Assembly (NCBI GenBank): GCA_009784275.1
Contig: WRCA01000006.1
Span: forward strand, 1 to 51,229
DNA from: Alphaproteobacteria bacterium
GTDB taxonomy: Bacteria; Pseudomonadota; Alphaproteobacteria; Rs-D84
Direction of reading: 5' to 3'
Length of the DNA stretch: 51,229 nucleotides
The notes under the pieces were generated by a model. That model had not been told where the DNA came from and made no database searches. It saw nothing but the letters and a program-made list of their open reading frames with translations. Shown piece by piece: positions 49,494 through 51,229 of this stretch. The position numbers and the translations under genes are program-made. Every line of letters starts with the position of its first letter. Within the stretch, counting starts at the first letter, position 1.

Positions 49494-50565
49494 ATGGTTT
49501 TGGCATCAGGATAAACAGTTCCCCTTGGGAATGCTGGCCATGCGCGTATTTATATGCTTCATCGCCGCTTCCAAAGAATATATCCCCGCGTATCCATCCG
49601 CGTATCGCCCCGCCAGTATCTTGCGCCACCATTAATCTTTGGAATTTCCGACCATCCACAGACAGGCTTGTATTAATATACACCGGCAGACCAAGCGTAT
49701 AAATCGTATCATCCATCGCTATGCTGCGAAGTTTCGACAATGGTGTCCCAATCTTCCCAATCACATCATGCGTATTCGCGACATAGAAAAATACATATCG
49801 CGGATTGTTATAGATGACTTCCCTTGCCAAAGTCGGGTTCTTTTTCAGATAAGACCAAACCGCTTCGGACGAATATCCCCCGTCCGGGCGAATTCCTTTC
49901 TGTTTTAGCTGGTCGCCGATTGATTTAAACGGCAAGTCGTTCACTGCCGCGAAATTCAGCTTTACCATGGTTCCATCTTCCAGCCTTAACATACCGCTGC
50001 CTTGGATCTGGATATTCTGGACATCCACCAGGTTTGCCCAATAAAGGACCCGCCCGATATTATTATTAACGATTGTCTTTTTATCCACGCCCTTGTATCC
50101 GCGTCCGTCAGTTGGGATGCCCAGAAGGGGCTCGTTACATTCCGCCGTCTTTGTTCTGCATGCTGGGATTGTCGGGGAATAATATCCGGTATAGGTTCCA
50201 GTGGCCTTGCCGGACTCGTCATGGATTTTATACGGCTGGAAATGAGATTCGAACCAATTCCGGACGGTCGTCGCGCTTGCGGATTCCGATGGCAGATTTT
50301 TGCACTTTTCTTCCAATAATTTGCGGTCCGGGATTACTTTCCCGGCGTATTGTAGTTTCGCTTTGCAGGTGTTTCGAAAGGCCTGCATGGCATAGCGGAC
50401 ATCGTCGTCCTGCCATCCTGGCAGCTGCCCGTACGAGGCCTTTTGCATATTCGACGGGCGCACGGAATTATCGCCGGTCGTATAGCTGCGTTCCTGGGTT
50501 AAATCGCCGCATCCAGAGAACCAGAGCAGGGGGCATAGGAAAAAGAGCACGGATAATTTTTTCAT
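49483..50565 (-). CDS. mltA: Membrane-bound lytic murein transglycosylase A
   Basis: Lipobox MKKLSVLFFLCPLLWFSGC; GYYSP, NNPRYVFFYV, VAQDTGGAIRGWIRGDIFFGSGDEAYKYAHGQHSQG. ATG 50565 preferred to the ORF-track start at 50841. Confidence 0.94.
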   Translation of the reverse strand: MKKLSVLFFLCPLLWFSGCGDLTQERSYTTGDNSVRPSNMQKASYGQLPGWQDDDVRYAMQAFRNTCKAKLQYAGKVIPDRKLLEEKCKNLPSESASATTVRNWFESHFQPYKIHDESGKATGTYTGYYSPTIPACRTKTAECNEPLLGIPTDGRGYKGVDKKTIVNNNIGRVLYWANLVDVQNIQIQGSGMLRLEDGTMVKLNFAAVNDLPFKSIGDQLKQKGIRPDGGYSSEAVWSYLKKNPTLAREVIYNNPRYVFFYVANTHDVIGKIGTPLSKLRSIAMDDTIYTLGLPVYINTSLSVDGRKFQRLMVAQDTGGAIRGWIRGDIFFGSGDEAYKYAHGQHSQGELFILMPKPYGK

Positions 50566-50646
50566 ATTTTTTATACTCCTACTTGTAAAATCGGAATTCT
50601 TTGCTATATTATCATAAAACCCAGGCCGAAAAAAGGAGCAATCGCA

Positions 50647-51087
50647 ATGGCAAAATTTCAACTGATATCTCAATTTCTGAAAGATTTTTCTTTCGAGTCC
50701 CCAAATGTCCCAGAACTGTTCTTTAAACAGGAAAATGGTCAGGCGAAAATGGACATCAATCTGGATATTCAAATCAAAGGTACAGAAAACAACATTTATA
50801 TGGTCGATTTGCTGGTAAAACTGCACAGCAAGCTGGAACAAGGCGATAAATCAATCTTTATGATTGAATCCACATATTCCGGTCTTGTCCAGGTCGAAAA
50901 ATCCGACAATGAAGAAGATTTGAAGAAGACCTTGCTGATAGAAGTCCCGAACTTGCTGTTCCCGTCTATCCGTGCAATTATCCTGCGTATGACCGGCGAA
51001 AGCGGATTCCCGCCATTCGCAATGCAGCCGATTGATTTCGAAAAACTGTATGAAGAAAAGAAGCAGGCCGCGCCTGCTGGCAAGTAG
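50647..51087 (+). CDS. secB: Protein-export chaperone SecB
   Basis: LKDFSFESPNVPELF, VPNLLFPSIRAIILRMTGESGFPPFAMQPIDFEKLYEEK. Confidence 0.95.
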   Translation: MAKFQLISQFLKDFSFESPNVPELFFKQENGQAKMDINLDIQIKGTENNIYMVDLLVKLHSKLEQGDKSIFMIESTYSGLVQVEKSDNEEDLKKTLLIEVPNLLFPSIRAIILRMTGESGFPPFAMQPIDFEKLYEEKKQAAPAGK

Positions 51088-51094
51088 TTTTTAC

Positions 51095-51119
51095 TCCCCG
51101 ATTATTCGGGGATTTTTTT
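51095..51119 (+). terminator. Rho-independent terminator after secB
   Basis: TCCCCGA-ttat-TCGGGGA followed by T-run. Confidence 0.85.
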
Positions 51120-51229
51120 ATATTTCTAACACTAATCCACAATGATCGGTAGGCTTTGAGTCCATTCTTGGGCGCATGTCTATATCACAGTATTTCACCA
51201 GTTTTCTAGCGGCATGGTTCGCCAGGAAA
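51118..51229 (-). CDS. C-terminal fragment of a CDS running off the window (possible exonuclease III-like family)
   Basis: Reverse frame open to the window edge: FLANHAARKLVKYCDIDMRPRMDSKPTDHCGLVLEI*; KPTDH resembles the PSDH motif of ExoIII-type enzymes. Confidence 0.4.
   Translation of the reverse strand, partial: FLANHAARKLVKYCDIDMRPRMDSKPTDHCGLVLEI

Overview
The window looks like a chromosomal segment of a moderately AT-rich, probably reduced-genome alphaproteobacterium. Evidence for this is bL36 without Cys ligands, a DUF721 (DciA-like) gene-mltA-secB neighbourhood, lpxK/lpxC, and an R64-like pil cluster next to virB3/virB4-like genes. The lineage is inferred, not proven. Most of the window is housekeeping: mrdA, rodA, topA, dnaG, ychF, rpmJ, lpxK, lpxC, fabD, fabG, gyrB, ung, uvrB, tsaE, mltA, secB, plus three tRNAs. 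The accessory part is about 30.4-38.2 kb. A large serine recombinase there has its last 22 codons read antisense through a tRNA-Thr gene. Behind it lie a MerR-like regulator, overlapping micro-ORFs, and an overlapping three-gene operon: a Schlafen/AlbA_2-like protein, a 669-aa protein with a PD-(D/E)XK-like motif, and a 213-aa protein with an RX4H HEPN-like motif. This operon is my best candidate for an undescribed defence-type system. The second highlight is an exact T-box motif (AGGGTGGCACCGCG) in a short leader upstream of an archaeal-type AspRS gene. It has a canonical 7-nt UGGNACC bulge, no evident terminator, and would be unusual in a proteobacterium. Third, a structured leader appears to sequester the ribosome-binding site of an unlisted 42-aa ORF upstream of a DUF4145-like gene. 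All family calls were made by eye from the sequence, without database searches.
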